Assembly (NCBI RefSeq): GCF_002250655.1
Contig: NZ_NOZR01000003.1
Span: 268,513 to 332,512, forward strand
Length of the DNA: 64,000 bases
Origin: Mycolicibacterium sphagni
GTDB lineage: Bacteria > Actinomycetota > Actinomycetes > Mycobacteriales > Mycobacteriaceae
Reading direction: 5' to 3'
Shown: positions 50,420 through 58,580 of the stretch, piece by piece
Layout of the letters: each line of letters opens with the position of its first letter
Position numbering within the stretch: the first letter of the stretch is position 1
The notes under the pieces: model-generated
What the model was told of the DNA's origin: nothing
What the model saw: the letters and a program-made list of their open reading frames with translations, nothing else
The model's database searches: none
Position numbers and translations under genes: made by a program

Positions 50420-51268
50420 GTGGGCAAGTTGGACAACAAAGTCGCCGTTGTGTCGGGAGCCGCACGGGGACAGGGCCGTTCGCATGCGATTGCGCTTGCC
50501 GCCGAAGGGGCGGACATCATCGTGCTGGACATCTGCGCCGATCTCGAGGGCAACACCTATCCGTTGTCGCGGCCCGAAGACCTCGACGAGACGGCGCTGC
50601 TGGTGGAGAAGGAAGGCGCGCGGTGTTTCAGCGCGATCTGCGACGTCCGTGAGCGCGGCGCGGTATGGCAGACGATCGCCGAGGCGGTCGAGGAGATGGG
50701 CCACCTCGACGTCGTGGTCGCCAACGCGGGCATCTGCCCGATGGGCAGAGGTCAAACCCTGCAATCGTGGTCGGACACCATCGACACCGACCTGGTCGGG
50801 GTGTTCAACGTGATCCAGGCCTGTATGCCGCACCTGAACGACGGCGCATCGGTGATCGCCACCGGATCCCTGGCCGCTCAGCTCGGCAGTGCCAGCAATC
50901 AGGGCCCGGGCGGATCGGCGTACAGTCTGGCCAAGCAGATGGTCGCCCACTACGTCAACGACCTGTCAATCCAGTTGGCCAAGAGAATGATTCGGGTCAA
51001 CGCGCTGCACCCCACCAACGTCAACACCGACATGCTGCACAACGAGGGAATGTATCGGGTGTTCCGGCCCGACCTGGCCTCGCCGACCCGGGACGACGCC
51101 GAGCTGTCCTTCCCCGCGATGCAGGCGATGCCGGTGCCCTACATCGAACCGTATGACGTGTCGGCGGCCGTGGTGTTCCTGGCCAGCGAGGACTCCCGCT
51201 ACATCACCGGGACGCAACTACGCATCGACGCAGGCGGTTTCGTCAAAGCCAAGCCTTGGAGGGGATGA
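50420..51268 (+). CDS. Mycofactocin-coupled SDR oxidoreductase
   Basis: This 282-residue short-chain dehydrogenase has KLDNKVAVVSGAARGQGRSH at the start, LDICADLEGNTYPLSRPEDL as the group-specific insertion, ANAGICPMG, and YSLAK with the catalytic Tyr and Lys. These are the signatures of the mycofactocin-coupled group. The GTG start follows GGAAGC. With the adjacent aldehyde dehydrogenase it may turn a primary alcohol, for example a P450 product, into a carboxylate. The mycofactocin maturation genes are not in the window. Confidence 0.83.
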   Translation: MGKLDNKVAVVSGAARGQGRSHAIALAAEGADIIVLDICADLEGNTYPLSRPEDLDETALLVEKEGARCFSAICDVRERGAVWQTIAEAVEEMGHLDVVVANAGICPMGRGQTLQSWSDTIDTDLVGVFNVIQACMPHLNDGASVIATGSLAAQLGSASNQGPGGSAYSLAKQMVAHYVNDLSIQLAKRMIRVNALHPTNVNTDMLHNEGMYRVFRPDLASPTRDDAELSFPAMQAMPVPYIEPYDVSAAVVFLASEDSRYITGTQLRIDAGGFVKAKPWRG

Positions 51269-51281
51269 GTAAGGCTGGCGA

Positions 51282-52484
51282 TTACCGGACGGCGTTGAAA
51301 GTCACCGGCAGCGATGTGGGTGACCGGAACGGCTGGCCGTGAATGTGCGGATCGTCGTCGTTGCGCAGAGTGATGTTCGTCAGCCGATCCAGCAGTGACT
51401 CGAGCGCCACCCGGGTTTCCATCCGCGCCAGGTGCAAGCCCATGCACGTGTGCTCACCGGCGGCGAACGAAATATGCGGCATGTGCGTGCGGAAGATGTC
51501 GAACTCTTCCGGCCTGTCCCAACGTCGTTCGTCCCGGTTGGCCGAGCCGATGCACACGTCGACCACCGAACCAGCGGGTATCGCAACACCTTCCAGCTCA
51601 CTGTCTCCGGTGGCGAACCGCTGGACCGTGGTCAGTGGTGTCTCGTAGCGCAGGCCCTCCTCGATCGCGGGGCGGATCAAAGCTCGGTCGGCCTGGACCG
51701 CGGCGAGTTGCTCGGGGTGAGTGAGCAACAGGTAGAGCAGATTGCCCGACGACCGGTAGGTGGTTTCCAGGCCGGCGGGCAGCAATAGCCTCAGGAACGA
51801 GTAGATCGCCTCGTCACTGAGCTTTTCGCCGTCGATCTCGGCGGTCACCAGATCGCCGATGACGTCTTCGGTGGGGGTGGACCGGCGCTTGTCGATCTGC
51901 TCGAGGAAATATTCCTTGAGGGCCGCAGAGGCCTCGAATGCCTTCTCGTAGTTGACCGCGTAGCTGATCAGCTGGACCGCGCGGCGCCGGAACGTCGGCA
52001 GATCCTCCTCGGGCAGTCCGAGCAGCCGGGTGATGACCCGGGTGGGGAACTCGAAGGTGAACTCCCGGACCAGGTCCACCTCACCGGCGTCGATGAACTC
52101 GTTGATCAGGCCCTCGACGATGGGCCGCACGATTTCGGGCTCCCATCGCGACAGCGACTTCGACTTGAATGCCGCCGAGACCAGGTTGCGATGCTCCCAG
52201 TGCGCCTTGCCTTCCATGCCGAGGATGCTCGGGCCGATGAACAGGCCGATGGTCGAGTCGTAGATCTTGGAGTTGAACACCTTGCCGTCACGGAACACCT
52301 TGTTGACGGCGTCGAAGGACACCGCGGCGTACTCGTTCTTGGGGCGAAGCGACTCGGGAGTCTTGGAATGGTCGATGACGGTGCCTCGGAAGATCCCGGT
52401 AGCCCTGCGCATCTCGGCGAAGAAGGGGTAGGGGTTGCGGAGGTAGTCGGCGGGCAGCGGTGGCACGGCGGTGTCGGTGTCCAT
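51282..52484 (-). CDS. Cytochrome P450
   Basis: This 400-residue soluble P450 has the I-helix LLPAGLETTYRSS at about residue 235, ExxR in EEGLRYETP, and heme loop SFAAGEHTCMGLHLAR at about residue 345. The second Gly of the heme consensus is Ala. It differs from the P450 at 40326, so the two probably attack different positions or substrates. The gene overlaps the isochorismatase stop by one base (TGATG); a GTG one codon earlier is possible. It is the last of a three-gene operon. Confidence 0.86.
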   Translation of the reverse strand: MDTDTAVPPLPADYLRNPYPFFAEMRRATGIFRGTVIDHSKTPESLRPKNEYAAVSFDAVNKVFRDGKVFNSKIYDSTIGLFIGPSILGMEGKAHWEHRNLVSAAFKSKSLSRWEPEIVRPIVEGLINEFIDAGEVDLVREFTFEFPTRVITRLLGLPEEDLPTFRRRAVQLISYAVNYEKAFEASAALKEYFLEQIDKRRSTPTEDVIGDLVTAEIDGEKLSDEAIYSFLRLLLPAGLETTYRSSGNLLYLLLTHPEQLAAVQADRALIRPAIEEGLRYETPLTTVQRFATGDSELEGVAIPAGSVVDVCIGSANRDERRWDRPEEFDIFRTHMPHISFAAGEHTCMGLHLARMETRVALESLLDRLTNITLRNDDDPHIHGQPFRSPTSLPVTFNAVR

Positions 52485-53092
52485 CACGTCCCCCAGATCG
52501 CGAGCAGCTCGTCGGTGGTGGTGACCCTGGCCAGCAGTGACAGGGTGTTGTCGATGATGGCCGTTCCGTACTCGGCGGGTACGCCGGCCACGGCGTCGCG
52601 TGGCAGGACGACTCGGTAGCCGGCGTTGACGGCGTCCATCACCAGGTTGGGGATCGCGACGTTCAATGACACGCCGACGGCCACGATGGTGGTCGCGCCG
52701 AGGTTCCGCAGGATCGCGTCGAGGTCGGTGCCACCCATCGGTCCAAGGCCATGCCAGCGCTTGAGCACGAGATCGTCTGGCTCGGGGCCGAATTGGTGCA
52801 GGAGCGTCGCGCCGGCGCTGCCGGGTGCGATGTCAACCCCGCTGGCGCCGATGGCGAACAGCTTGGCGTTGTTATTGGAGCCGAGACCGTCAGGCCGGCG
52901 CTGCACCAGGCAGTGCACCACCTGCACGCCGGCCGCCCGCGCCGCCGGCAGCAGCCGGGCGATGTTGGGCAGCGCCTCGCGCTCGGCTTCCCTGGCCAGC
53001 GCTGCCAGCCCGGCGTCGGGTCCGACCACCGCGCCTTGCAACTCCTGGGTCAATATGACGGTGTGGGCCGGGTCGACGAGATCGGGTTTCAT
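52484..53092 (-). CDS. Isochorismatase-like protein lacking catalytic Cys
   Basis: This 202-residue protein has the cysteine-hydrolase (isochorismatase) fold. The normal acidic residue is Glu (LTQELQG), the Lys region is kept (LKRWHGLGPMGGTDLD), but the nucleophile position is changed: GVSLNVAIPNLVMDA aligns with the usual GVxTNxCVxxTAxDA, and Ala stands for Cys. The protein may be inactive as a hydrolase, structural, or catalytic by another route. It lies between a P450 and a Rieske oxygenase. The start is the ATG overlapping the Rieske stop. Confidence 0.75.
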   Translation of the reverse strand: MKPDLVDPAHTVILTQELQGAVVGPDAGLAALAREAEREALPNIARLLPAARAAGVQVVHCLVQRRPDGLGSNNNAKLFAIGASGVDIAPGSAGATLLHQFGPEPDDLVLKRWHGLGPMGGTDLDAILRNLGATTIVAVGVSLNVAIPNLVMDAVNAGYRVVLPRDAVAGVPAEYGTAIIDNTLSLLARVTTTDELLAIWGT

Positions 53093-54093
53093 ACTGGGGC
53101 CGCCGCGTCGACGTCGTAGAACTGCAACGCCCACTTCCGCATCGCCATATAGGGTTTCGCGTCGACCTTGGCCAGCGCGGGATGCTCGACGTACTTCTGG
53201 TAGCGCCAGATCTCGAGGTCGTCCCACACCGTTCCGAGATACTGCTTCTCCACCCGCTGCCTGACGTCTTCGGGGGGAATGTCACTGGTGTCAGCGGCTT
53301 TTCGTGGCCACCAGATTGAATAGAACATGTTGGACACCTCGTCGTCGACGGGTGTGCAGGCGAAGATCAGCCGGTGGTTCGACGAGCCTTCGAACGCACT
53401 GATCGCGAACCCCAGCCCGGAGAAGTGGCTGTGGATACGCAGCGCCATCGTGTTCGGGTCGTCGCTGCGGGCGTCGGGCCAGCCGGTGAGGAACCGCCAC
53501 TCTTCGTCGACCGCTTCCCAGTCCAGGCACACCGGCGTGACCGTCGCATGGTGCACGTAGTGGAAATGCGCACTGTCCGGGCCGTTTTCGGCCACGATCT
53601 GCGGATGCACCGGCTCGTTCTCGGCGAATCGGGAGAACTCGGGGTAGGGCCGGTAATAGTCGTCCGGATCGACGGGGAACTGCGGAAATTTGGTGAAGAT
53701 GTCGGGCAGGTCCCACCGGGGTGGCTCGCCGCCCGGATGGTGCCACAGGAAGATGCAGCCATGCTGTTCAGCAACCGGATAGGCCCGAAGGTGAAGGCCC
53801 TTGTTGGGCCGGTCCGGTTGGTAGGGGATGTAGGTGTTGGCGCCGTCGGGTCCCCACCGCCAGCCGTGGAACGGGCACTCGACGCAGTCGCCGACGACGG
53901 TGCCACCATGCCCGATGTGCGCGCCGAGGTGCTTGCAGTGGCCCTCCAGCACGTGCAGCTCGCCGGACTGGTCGCGGTAGATGACCAGATCTTCGCCGAA
54001 ATAACGCAGCGGCCGCACGTCGCCGACAGCGTATTCCGCCGACCAGCCGATCATGAACCAGCCGGTGACCTTCCACGTGAACGGAACTTTCAC
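53089..54093 (-). CDS. Rieske non-heme iron oxygenase, KshA-like
   Basis: This 334-residue oxygenase subunit has the Rieske site CKHLGAHIGHGG with CPFHGWRW (Cys-x-His and Cys-x2-His, residues about 53-78). A mononuclear iron site ENGPDSAHFHYVHHA with two His is at about residue 170. The plan matches KshA, the oxygenase of 3-ketosteroid 9-alpha-hydroxylase, and other monooxygenase-type Rieske proteins. No reductase gene is in the window. The GTG start follows GGGAGGAGG. It is the first gene of a three-gene operon with the Cys-less isochorismatase and a P450. Confidence 0.84.
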   Translation of the reverse strand: MKVPFTWKVTGWFMIGWSAEYAVGDVRPLRYFGEDLVIYRDQSGELHVLEGHCKHLGAHIGHGGTVVGDCVECPFHGWRWGPDGANTYIPYQPDRPNKGLHLRAYPVAEQHGCIFLWHHPGGEPPRWDLPDIFTKFPQFPVDPDDYYRPYPEFSRFAENEPVHPQIVAENGPDSAHFHYVHHATVTPVCLDWEAVDEEWRFLTGWPDARSDDPNTMALRIHSHFSGLGFAISAFEGSSNHRLIFACTPVDDEVSNMFYSIWWPRKAADTSDIPPEDVRQRVEKQYLGTVWDDLEIWRYQKYVEHPALAKVDAKPYMAMRKWALQFYDVDAAAPV

Positions 54094-54120
54094 GCGGTGC
54101 CTCCTCCCAACTCAAGGGTG

Positions 54121-54139
54121 TACTAAGAGTATTACAGTA
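54121..54139. promoter_or_regulatory. Candidate regulon operator (Rieske operon)
   Basis: TACTAAGA-GTA-TTACAGTA has a perfect right half and a partial left half of the shared palindrome. It lies 27 bases upstream of the GTG of the Rieske gene at 54093. Confidence 0.55.
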
Positions 54140-54216
54140 GTGCTTTCAGGCTGGCCCGAATGGAGGCGTCCGCTGGTCGATCGCGGCGCTGCATCCGACC
54201 CGAACCCTGCTGCGGT

Positions 54217-55140
54217 TCAGCTGACGAGATCGGCGGCGATGACGGCCTCGCCGAACGCGTCGAGGTAGTCGGTAGCCGCCTGCGGGGTGTCCGCCTCGAC
54301 GTGGGCGACAGCCCAGTTCGCTCCGTGCGCGGCGAGTTCGCCCAGCACATCGGCGGCTTGGCGCAGCGAGGAGTCGTCGTCGACGTCGATCCACGGACAG
54401 ATCACCTGGACGTCGACGGATAGCGGATCGCGCCCGGCGTCAGCCAGTGCATCGCGCAGCCGGGCCAGCCGTACGCCGAACTGACCGGCGTCCTCCAGTG
54501 CGGCGGTGCCGATCGCCGACGCCATGCCCGCGGGCGCGATGATCGGCATCCACCCGCTGCCGTGGTCGACTACCCGGCGTAGTGCGGCTGCCGAGTTACC
54601 TCCGATCCAGATCGGCGGATGGGGCCGCTGCACGGGTGGCTGCAGCCACATCGGGCCGGTTGCCGTGAATCCCATACCGCTGAACGGGGTTTCGGGGTCC
54701 GTCCATATCGAACGCAGCGCTGCCAACGCTTCGTCGAGCAGCTGTGCACGGTCGTCCACGTCGACGCCGAGCGCGGCGAATTCCGAGCGCAGGTAGCCGG
54801 CTCCGACACCGGCGATCAACCGGCCGGCGGACAGGATGTCGAGGCTCCCGAGCGACTTGGCGGACAGGTACGGATTGCGGAACGGCAGCACATACAGGTT
54901 GGTCATCAGCTTGATGTCGGTGGTCACTGCGGCCATGAAGCTCAGTGCCGCGATCGGGTCGAGAGTGTTGTGGCCGCCGCCCCGCCGCCATTTCAGTGAT
55001 GGGGCCGGATGCTCGGACAGTGCGATCGCGGAGAACCCGGCCGCTTCGGCCCGCGCCGCCACGTCGCGGATCACCTGTGGCTCGAGGAAATCGTCGGGGG
55101 CGGTGGGTAGCTCGCTCGGATATTCGAGGGTGTACCGCAT
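54217..55140 (-). CDS. Luciferase-like (F420-dependent type) oxidoreductase
   Basis: This 307-residue TIM-barrel protein is of the luciferase-like monooxygenase superfamily. It has ALSEHPAPSLKW near residue 41, LYVLPFRNPYLSAKSLGSLD (about residue 80), GVGAGYLRSEFAALGVD and PIWIGGNSAAALRR at about residue 175. This is the pattern of the mycobacterial probable F420-dependent class. Such enzymes use F420 or FMN for hydride transfer or oxygenation; the reaction here is unknown. It is a single - strand gene divergent from the BVMO-like operon. Confidence 0.82.
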   Translation of the reverse strand: MRYTLEYPSELPTAPDDFLEPQVIRDVAARAEAAGFSAIALSEHPAPSLKWRRGGGHNTLDPIAALSFMAAVTTDIKLMTNLYVLPFRNPYLSAKSLGSLDILSAGRLIAGVGAGYLRSEFAALGVDVDDRAQLLDEALAALRSIWTDPETPFSGMGFTATGPMWLQPPVQRPHPPIWIGGNSAAALRRVVDHGSGWMPIIAPAGMASAIGTAALEDAGQFGVRLARLRDALADAGRDPLSVDVQVICPWIDVDDDSSLRQAADVLGELAAHGANWAVAHVEADTPQAATDYLDAFGEAVIAADLVS

Positions 55141-55186
55141 CGCCCGCCTGAGGATTTCGGGGATCCGGCGACCTGGCCGGTTCCAA

Positions 55187-55205
55187 TACTGTAATAGTTA
55201 CAGTA
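55187..55205. promoter_or_regulatory. Candidate regulon operator, best match
   Basis: TACTGTAATAGTTACAGTA is a 19-bp palindrome with perfect 8-bp arms and a 3-base spacer. It lies between the luciferase-like gene (start 55140) and the BVMO-like gene (start 55239). It is the strongest of the nine sites. Confidence 0.72.
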
Positions 55206-55238
55206 GCATCCGCTGTGCGATGAGAGAAGGGTCCGTCG

Positions 55239-56849
55239 ATGGACAGTGCTGATGTGCTCGTGATCGGAGCCGGGTTCTCCGGTCTCTACATGCTGCACCG
55301 GCTGCGACAGCTCGGCCTTCGGGGCCAGGCGCTGGAGAGGGCCGAAAATGTCGGCGGCACTTGGCTGTTCAACCGATACCCGGGTGCGCGCTGCGATATC
55401 GAGAGCATCGAGTACTCCTACAGCTTCTCCGAGGAGATCCAGCAGGAGTGGGTCTGGACCGAGACCATGCCGGCTCAGCCCGAGATCGAGGCGTACCTGA
55501 ACTTCGTCGCCGACCGGCTTGACCTGCGTCGCGACATCCGCTTCAACACCGATGTCATCGCGATGACGTTCGACGAGGACAGTGCGACCTGGACGGTGGA
55601 GACTGCCACCGGCGAGACGTTCGTCGCGCCCTTCGTCGTCGCCGCCTCCGGCATCCTGTCGGTTCCGCTGGAACCCGACATTCCCGGTATGGGGAGTTTC
55701 GCCGGGGAGTCGCTGTTCACCAGCCGATGGCCCGAGGGCGGCGTCGACCTGACCGGCAAGCGGGTGGGCGTCATCGGGACCGGATCGACCGGTGTGCAGA
55801 TGATCCCGGTGATCGCGCGGGACACCGAGCAGCTCTTCGTCTTCCAGCGTTCGCCGGCCTTCACATTGCCATGGGAAGTGCGGGCGTTCGAGCCCGGTGA
55901 GCTCGATGAGATGAAGGGGCGCTACGGCGAGATCCGCGAAGCCCAGCGCCAGCATCCGGTGGGTGCGGCACGGCTGTCGGCGTTCTCGGTCCTGATCGAC
56001 ATGTTGGTCAGCCCGCCGATCAAGTCGGCCACCCGGGAGGAACAGCAGCGCGCGGTCGAGGAGCACGGGGTGATGGGGGCCCTCAATTGGGGCGACATCT
56101 TCTTCGACATCGAGGCCAACCGGATGGCCACCACGCTGTACGGCGAGGCGATCGCACGGATCGTCAAAGATCCGGAGACGGCCGCGGCCCTGGTCCCCAG
56201 CCACCCCTTCGGATGCAAACGCCCGATCATCGACCAGGGATATTACGAGACCTACAACCGCGACAACGTCACGTTGGTGGATCTGCGCAAGGACCCTATC
56301 CGAGTGGTCGCCCCCGACGGTATCGACACCGAGAGCGGGCACTATGACCTCGACGTGATCGTGTACGCCACCGGTTTCGACGCGATGACCGGAGCACTCA
56401 CCCGCATCGACGTCCGCGGCCGCAGCGGTGCCGTGTTGCGCGACGTGTGGGCCGACGAAGGGCCGGTGTCCTACCTCGGGCTTGCGGTCGCCGGGTTCCC
56501 CAATCTGTTCACCGTGCAGGGTCCGGGAAGTCCTTCGGCAGCGACGAATTTCGTCGCCGCGCTGGAGCAGCACATCGAATGGATCGGCGACTGCATCGCC
56601 TACCTGAAGGCGAACGGCTACCGGACGATCGACGCCTTGCCGACCGCACAGCAGGAGTGGATCGAACACACCACATCTCTTGTGGCACCGACGGTGCTGG
56701 TGCACCCGACCTGCAATTCGTGGTACAACGGCGCGAACGTTCCCGGCAAGAAACGGATGTACATGGGCTACACGGCGGGCATCCCCGAATACCGTCGGCG
56801 CTGCGACGAGATCGCCGACGGCGGTTACGTCGGCTTCAAGCTGACGTGA
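55239..56849 (+). CDS. Baeyer-Villiger-like flavin monooxygenase
   Basis: This 536-residue protein has FAD loop GAGFSGLYMLHRL, GGTWLFNRYPGARCD, an NADPH loop GTGSTGVQ and YATGFDAM. The BVMO fingerprint F-x-G-x3-H-x3-W-P appears as FAGESLFTSRWP at about residue 160, with Phe instead of His. The length and the SRWPEGGVDLTGK region otherwise fit a phenylacetone or cyclohexanone monooxygenase-like enzyme. It could insert oxygen into a ring ketone. An alpha/beta hydrolase follows directly (TGATG overlap), which would suit ester or lactone cleavage. Confidence 0.83.
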   Translation: MDSADVLVIGAGFSGLYMLHRLRQLGLRGQALERAENVGGTWLFNRYPGARCDIESIEYSYSFSEEIQQEWVWTETMPAQPEIEAYLNFVADRLDLRRDIRFNTDVIAMTFDEDSATWTVETATGETFVAPFVVAASGILSVPLEPDIPGMGSFAGESLFTSRWPEGGVDLTGKRVGVIGTGSTGVQMIPVIARDTEQLFVFQRSPAFTLPWEVRAFEPGELDEMKGRYGEIREAQRQHPVGAARLSAFSVLIDMLVSPPIKSATREEQQRAVEEHGVMGALNWGDIFFDIEANRMATTLYGEAIARIVKDPETAAALVPSHPFGCKRPIIDQGYYETYNRDNVTLVDLRKDPIRVVAPDGIDTESGHYDLDVIVYATGFDAMTGALTRIDVRGRSGAVLRDVWADEGPVSYLGLAVAGFPNLFTVQGPGSPSAATNFVAALEQHIEWIGDCIAYLKANGYRTIDALPTAQQEWIEHTTSLVAPTVLVHPTCNSWYNGANVPGKKRMYMGYTAGIPEYRRRCDEIADGGYVGFKLT

Positions 56850-57958
56850 TGGGGCTGGCCAACGCGCATCGGCTGGCGACTCAACTCGGTGGTGTGCTGC
56901 CCCGGTCCGTGAGCGCATTGCAGCAGTCGGACGACTGGAATCCGCTGTCCGGGCGCGGCATGCGCCAGGTCGTCGAGGTGGCACTCGACGAGCTCGTGGT
57001 GACCGGTATGACGCTGATGTCCTCGCCGCCGAAACTGAGCCGGCCGGTCGACGAGTACGCCGGGGTGGCAGCCGAATTGGCCGCACTGGGTGTGGCCGGA
57101 GTGCATCGAGATCCTCAGCCGTTGCAGGTGAAAGGCATCCGGCCCGTCAACGCCGGGGTGCTCTCGTATGAGCGGATGAGCTACGACCATGACCCGCAGC
57201 TGGTTTCGGCTCTGGCGGCCGAGGGGCATGACGGGCCGGCGGCTGCCGAGGTGGTGCTGTTCCGTCACGACGACGGGCCGAGGCCGTGGCTGGTCTGGGT
57301 GCACGGCGCGGGTCAGGGCGGAATGTCGGACATCGTGGTCGCCCGGGTCGGACGCATTCACCGCGAGCTCGGCTTCAACGTGGCGATGCCTGTCCAGCCG
57401 GGGCACGGGCCGCGGAAGGATCGCTGGCCGGCCTACCCGGGAACCGATCCGCTCGCCAACGTCGCCGGGATGGTCAGGGCCGTCTCGGAGGTGCGGGCGG
57501 TGATCGGGTGGATCGAGCCCGACTCGACGGCGATAGCGCTGTCCGGATTGTCGCTGGGCAGTGCGGTCGCCGCCCTGGTCGCCGGCTTGGACGAGCGGGT
57601 CGACGCGGTGGCCCTCTACACCCCGATTCTCGGACTCAACGGCATGATCGCCCGGCATCTGCACCGTTGGGGGTCGGCGGCCGAGATCGTCGGTGCGGCA
57701 ATGGCATCCGACATCGTCTCCGACGTGACGTCGGTGATCGACCCGCTGGCCGTACACCCCTTGCCGCCACCGGAGCGACGGTTGATAGTCGGGGCCTGGC
57801 ATGACCAGATGGCGTACCGGCAGTGCGCGCTGGACCTGCACGAGCGGTGGGGCGGCGAGCTGTACTGGCACGATGGCGGGCACGTCGGACATCTGTTCTC
57901 CGGAGCGGTGCAGGCGCAGACCGAGCTATTCCTGGGGGCGTTGTCTCAGGTGCCGTAG
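56849..57958 (+). CDS. Alpha/beta hydrolase
   Basis: This 369-residue protein is of the alpha/beta hydrolase fold with a long N-terminal helical extension of about 140 residues. The oxyanion region is WVHGAGQGG, the nucleophile elbow is LSGLSLGSAVA at about residue 235, and the C-terminal HDGGHVGHLF provides the likely His. Its overlap with the BVMO-like gene suggests that it opens the ester or lactone made by that enzyme; this is inferred from position. The 3' end overlaps a convergent TetR gene by 13 bases. Confidence 0.78.
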   Translation: MGLANAHRLATQLGGVLPRSVSALQQSDDWNPLSGRGMRQVVEVALDELVVTGMTLMSSPPKLSRPVDEYAGVAAELAALGVAGVHRDPQPLQVKGIRPVNAGVLSYERMSYDHDPQLVSALAAEGHDGPAAAEVVLFRHDDGPRPWLVWVHGAGQGGMSDIVVARVGRIHRELGFNVAMPVQPGHGPRKDRWPAYPGTDPLANVAGMVRAVSEVRAVIGWIEPDSTAIALSGLSLGSAVAALVAGLDERVDAVALYTPILGLNGMIARHLHRWGSAAEIVGAAMASDIVSDVTSVIDPLAVHPLPPPERRLIVGAWHDQMAYRQCALDLHERWGGELYWHDGGHVGHLFSGAVQAQTELFLGALSQVP

Positions 57959-58554
57959 TCGCGGACGATGCGGGTGCGGGCATGCGCCAACTCGGTGTCC
58001 AGGTCGAAGCCGGCCGGAAGTGCGAGCCACAGGAAGGCGATGCCGAAGAACACGGCCGAGATGTCGCCGACGGCGCGGTCCACATCGATATCGCGGCGAA
58101 CGGATTTGTCCCGCTGACCCTTCCGCAGGCCGTCTGCCACGTTGGCCACGCCGCCGGCCAGTTGGTCGGTGACTCGTTCGCGCAGTGGCGAGGTGGTCTT
58201 CATCGCCTCGAACGTGGAGACGAACATCGCACGCAACACATCGGGGTCGTGGGCGTACAGGTCGCGGATGCGGTCGATGTGCCCGAGCACCTGGTCCATA
58301 CCCGTCGCCTCGGGGTTGGGGTTCGGATTGAGCCGTCCGACATACTCCTGCAGGAAGTCCTCCAGGATGGCTTCCTTGCCGCCGAAGCGGGCGTGCACCA
58401 TCGTGCGGCTGTATCCGGCGCGCCGGCCGATCTCGGCGGCCGTGGTTGCCTCCCAGCCCTTCTCGACGATCAGCTCGGCCGCGGCTTCCATCAGCCGGCG
58501 CCGAGAGGTCTCGACCCGTTCAGGTTGCGTCAATCCGCGTGCGGGAGATGGCAC
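57946..58554 (-). CDS. TetR family regulator
   Basis: This 202-residue regulator has a helix-turn-helix at residues about 20-65 (AAEIGRRAGYSRTMVHARFGGKEAIL) and a helical ligand domain (FVSTFEAMKTTSPLRE). It is divergent from the kinase-SnoaL-luciferase operon with only 26 bases between the two start codons, so it very likely represses both directions. No ACTGTAA-type site is in that gap, so it probably has a different operator from the TetR at 27514. The start is a GTG with AAGG immediately before it. Confidence 0.82.
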   Translation of the reverse strand: MPSPARGLTQPERVETSRRRLMEAAAELIVEKGWEATTAAEIGRRAGYSRTMVHARFGGKEAILEDFLQEYVGRLNPNPNPEATGMDQVLGHIDRIRDLYAHDPDVLRAMFVSTFEAMKTTSPLRERVTDQLAGGVANVADGLRKGQRDKSVRRDIDVDRAVGDISAVFFGIAFLWLALPAGFDLDTELAHARTRIVRDYGT

Positions 58555-58580
58555 CCTTGCATATTAAACACACGACAACT

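Noticed and set aside
55071..57086. 671-codon open frame on the - strand
   Set aside because: It is opposite the BVMO-like gene and runs across the divergent promoter with the regulon operator. The translation is rich in Arg, Pro, His and Gly as expected for a shadow.
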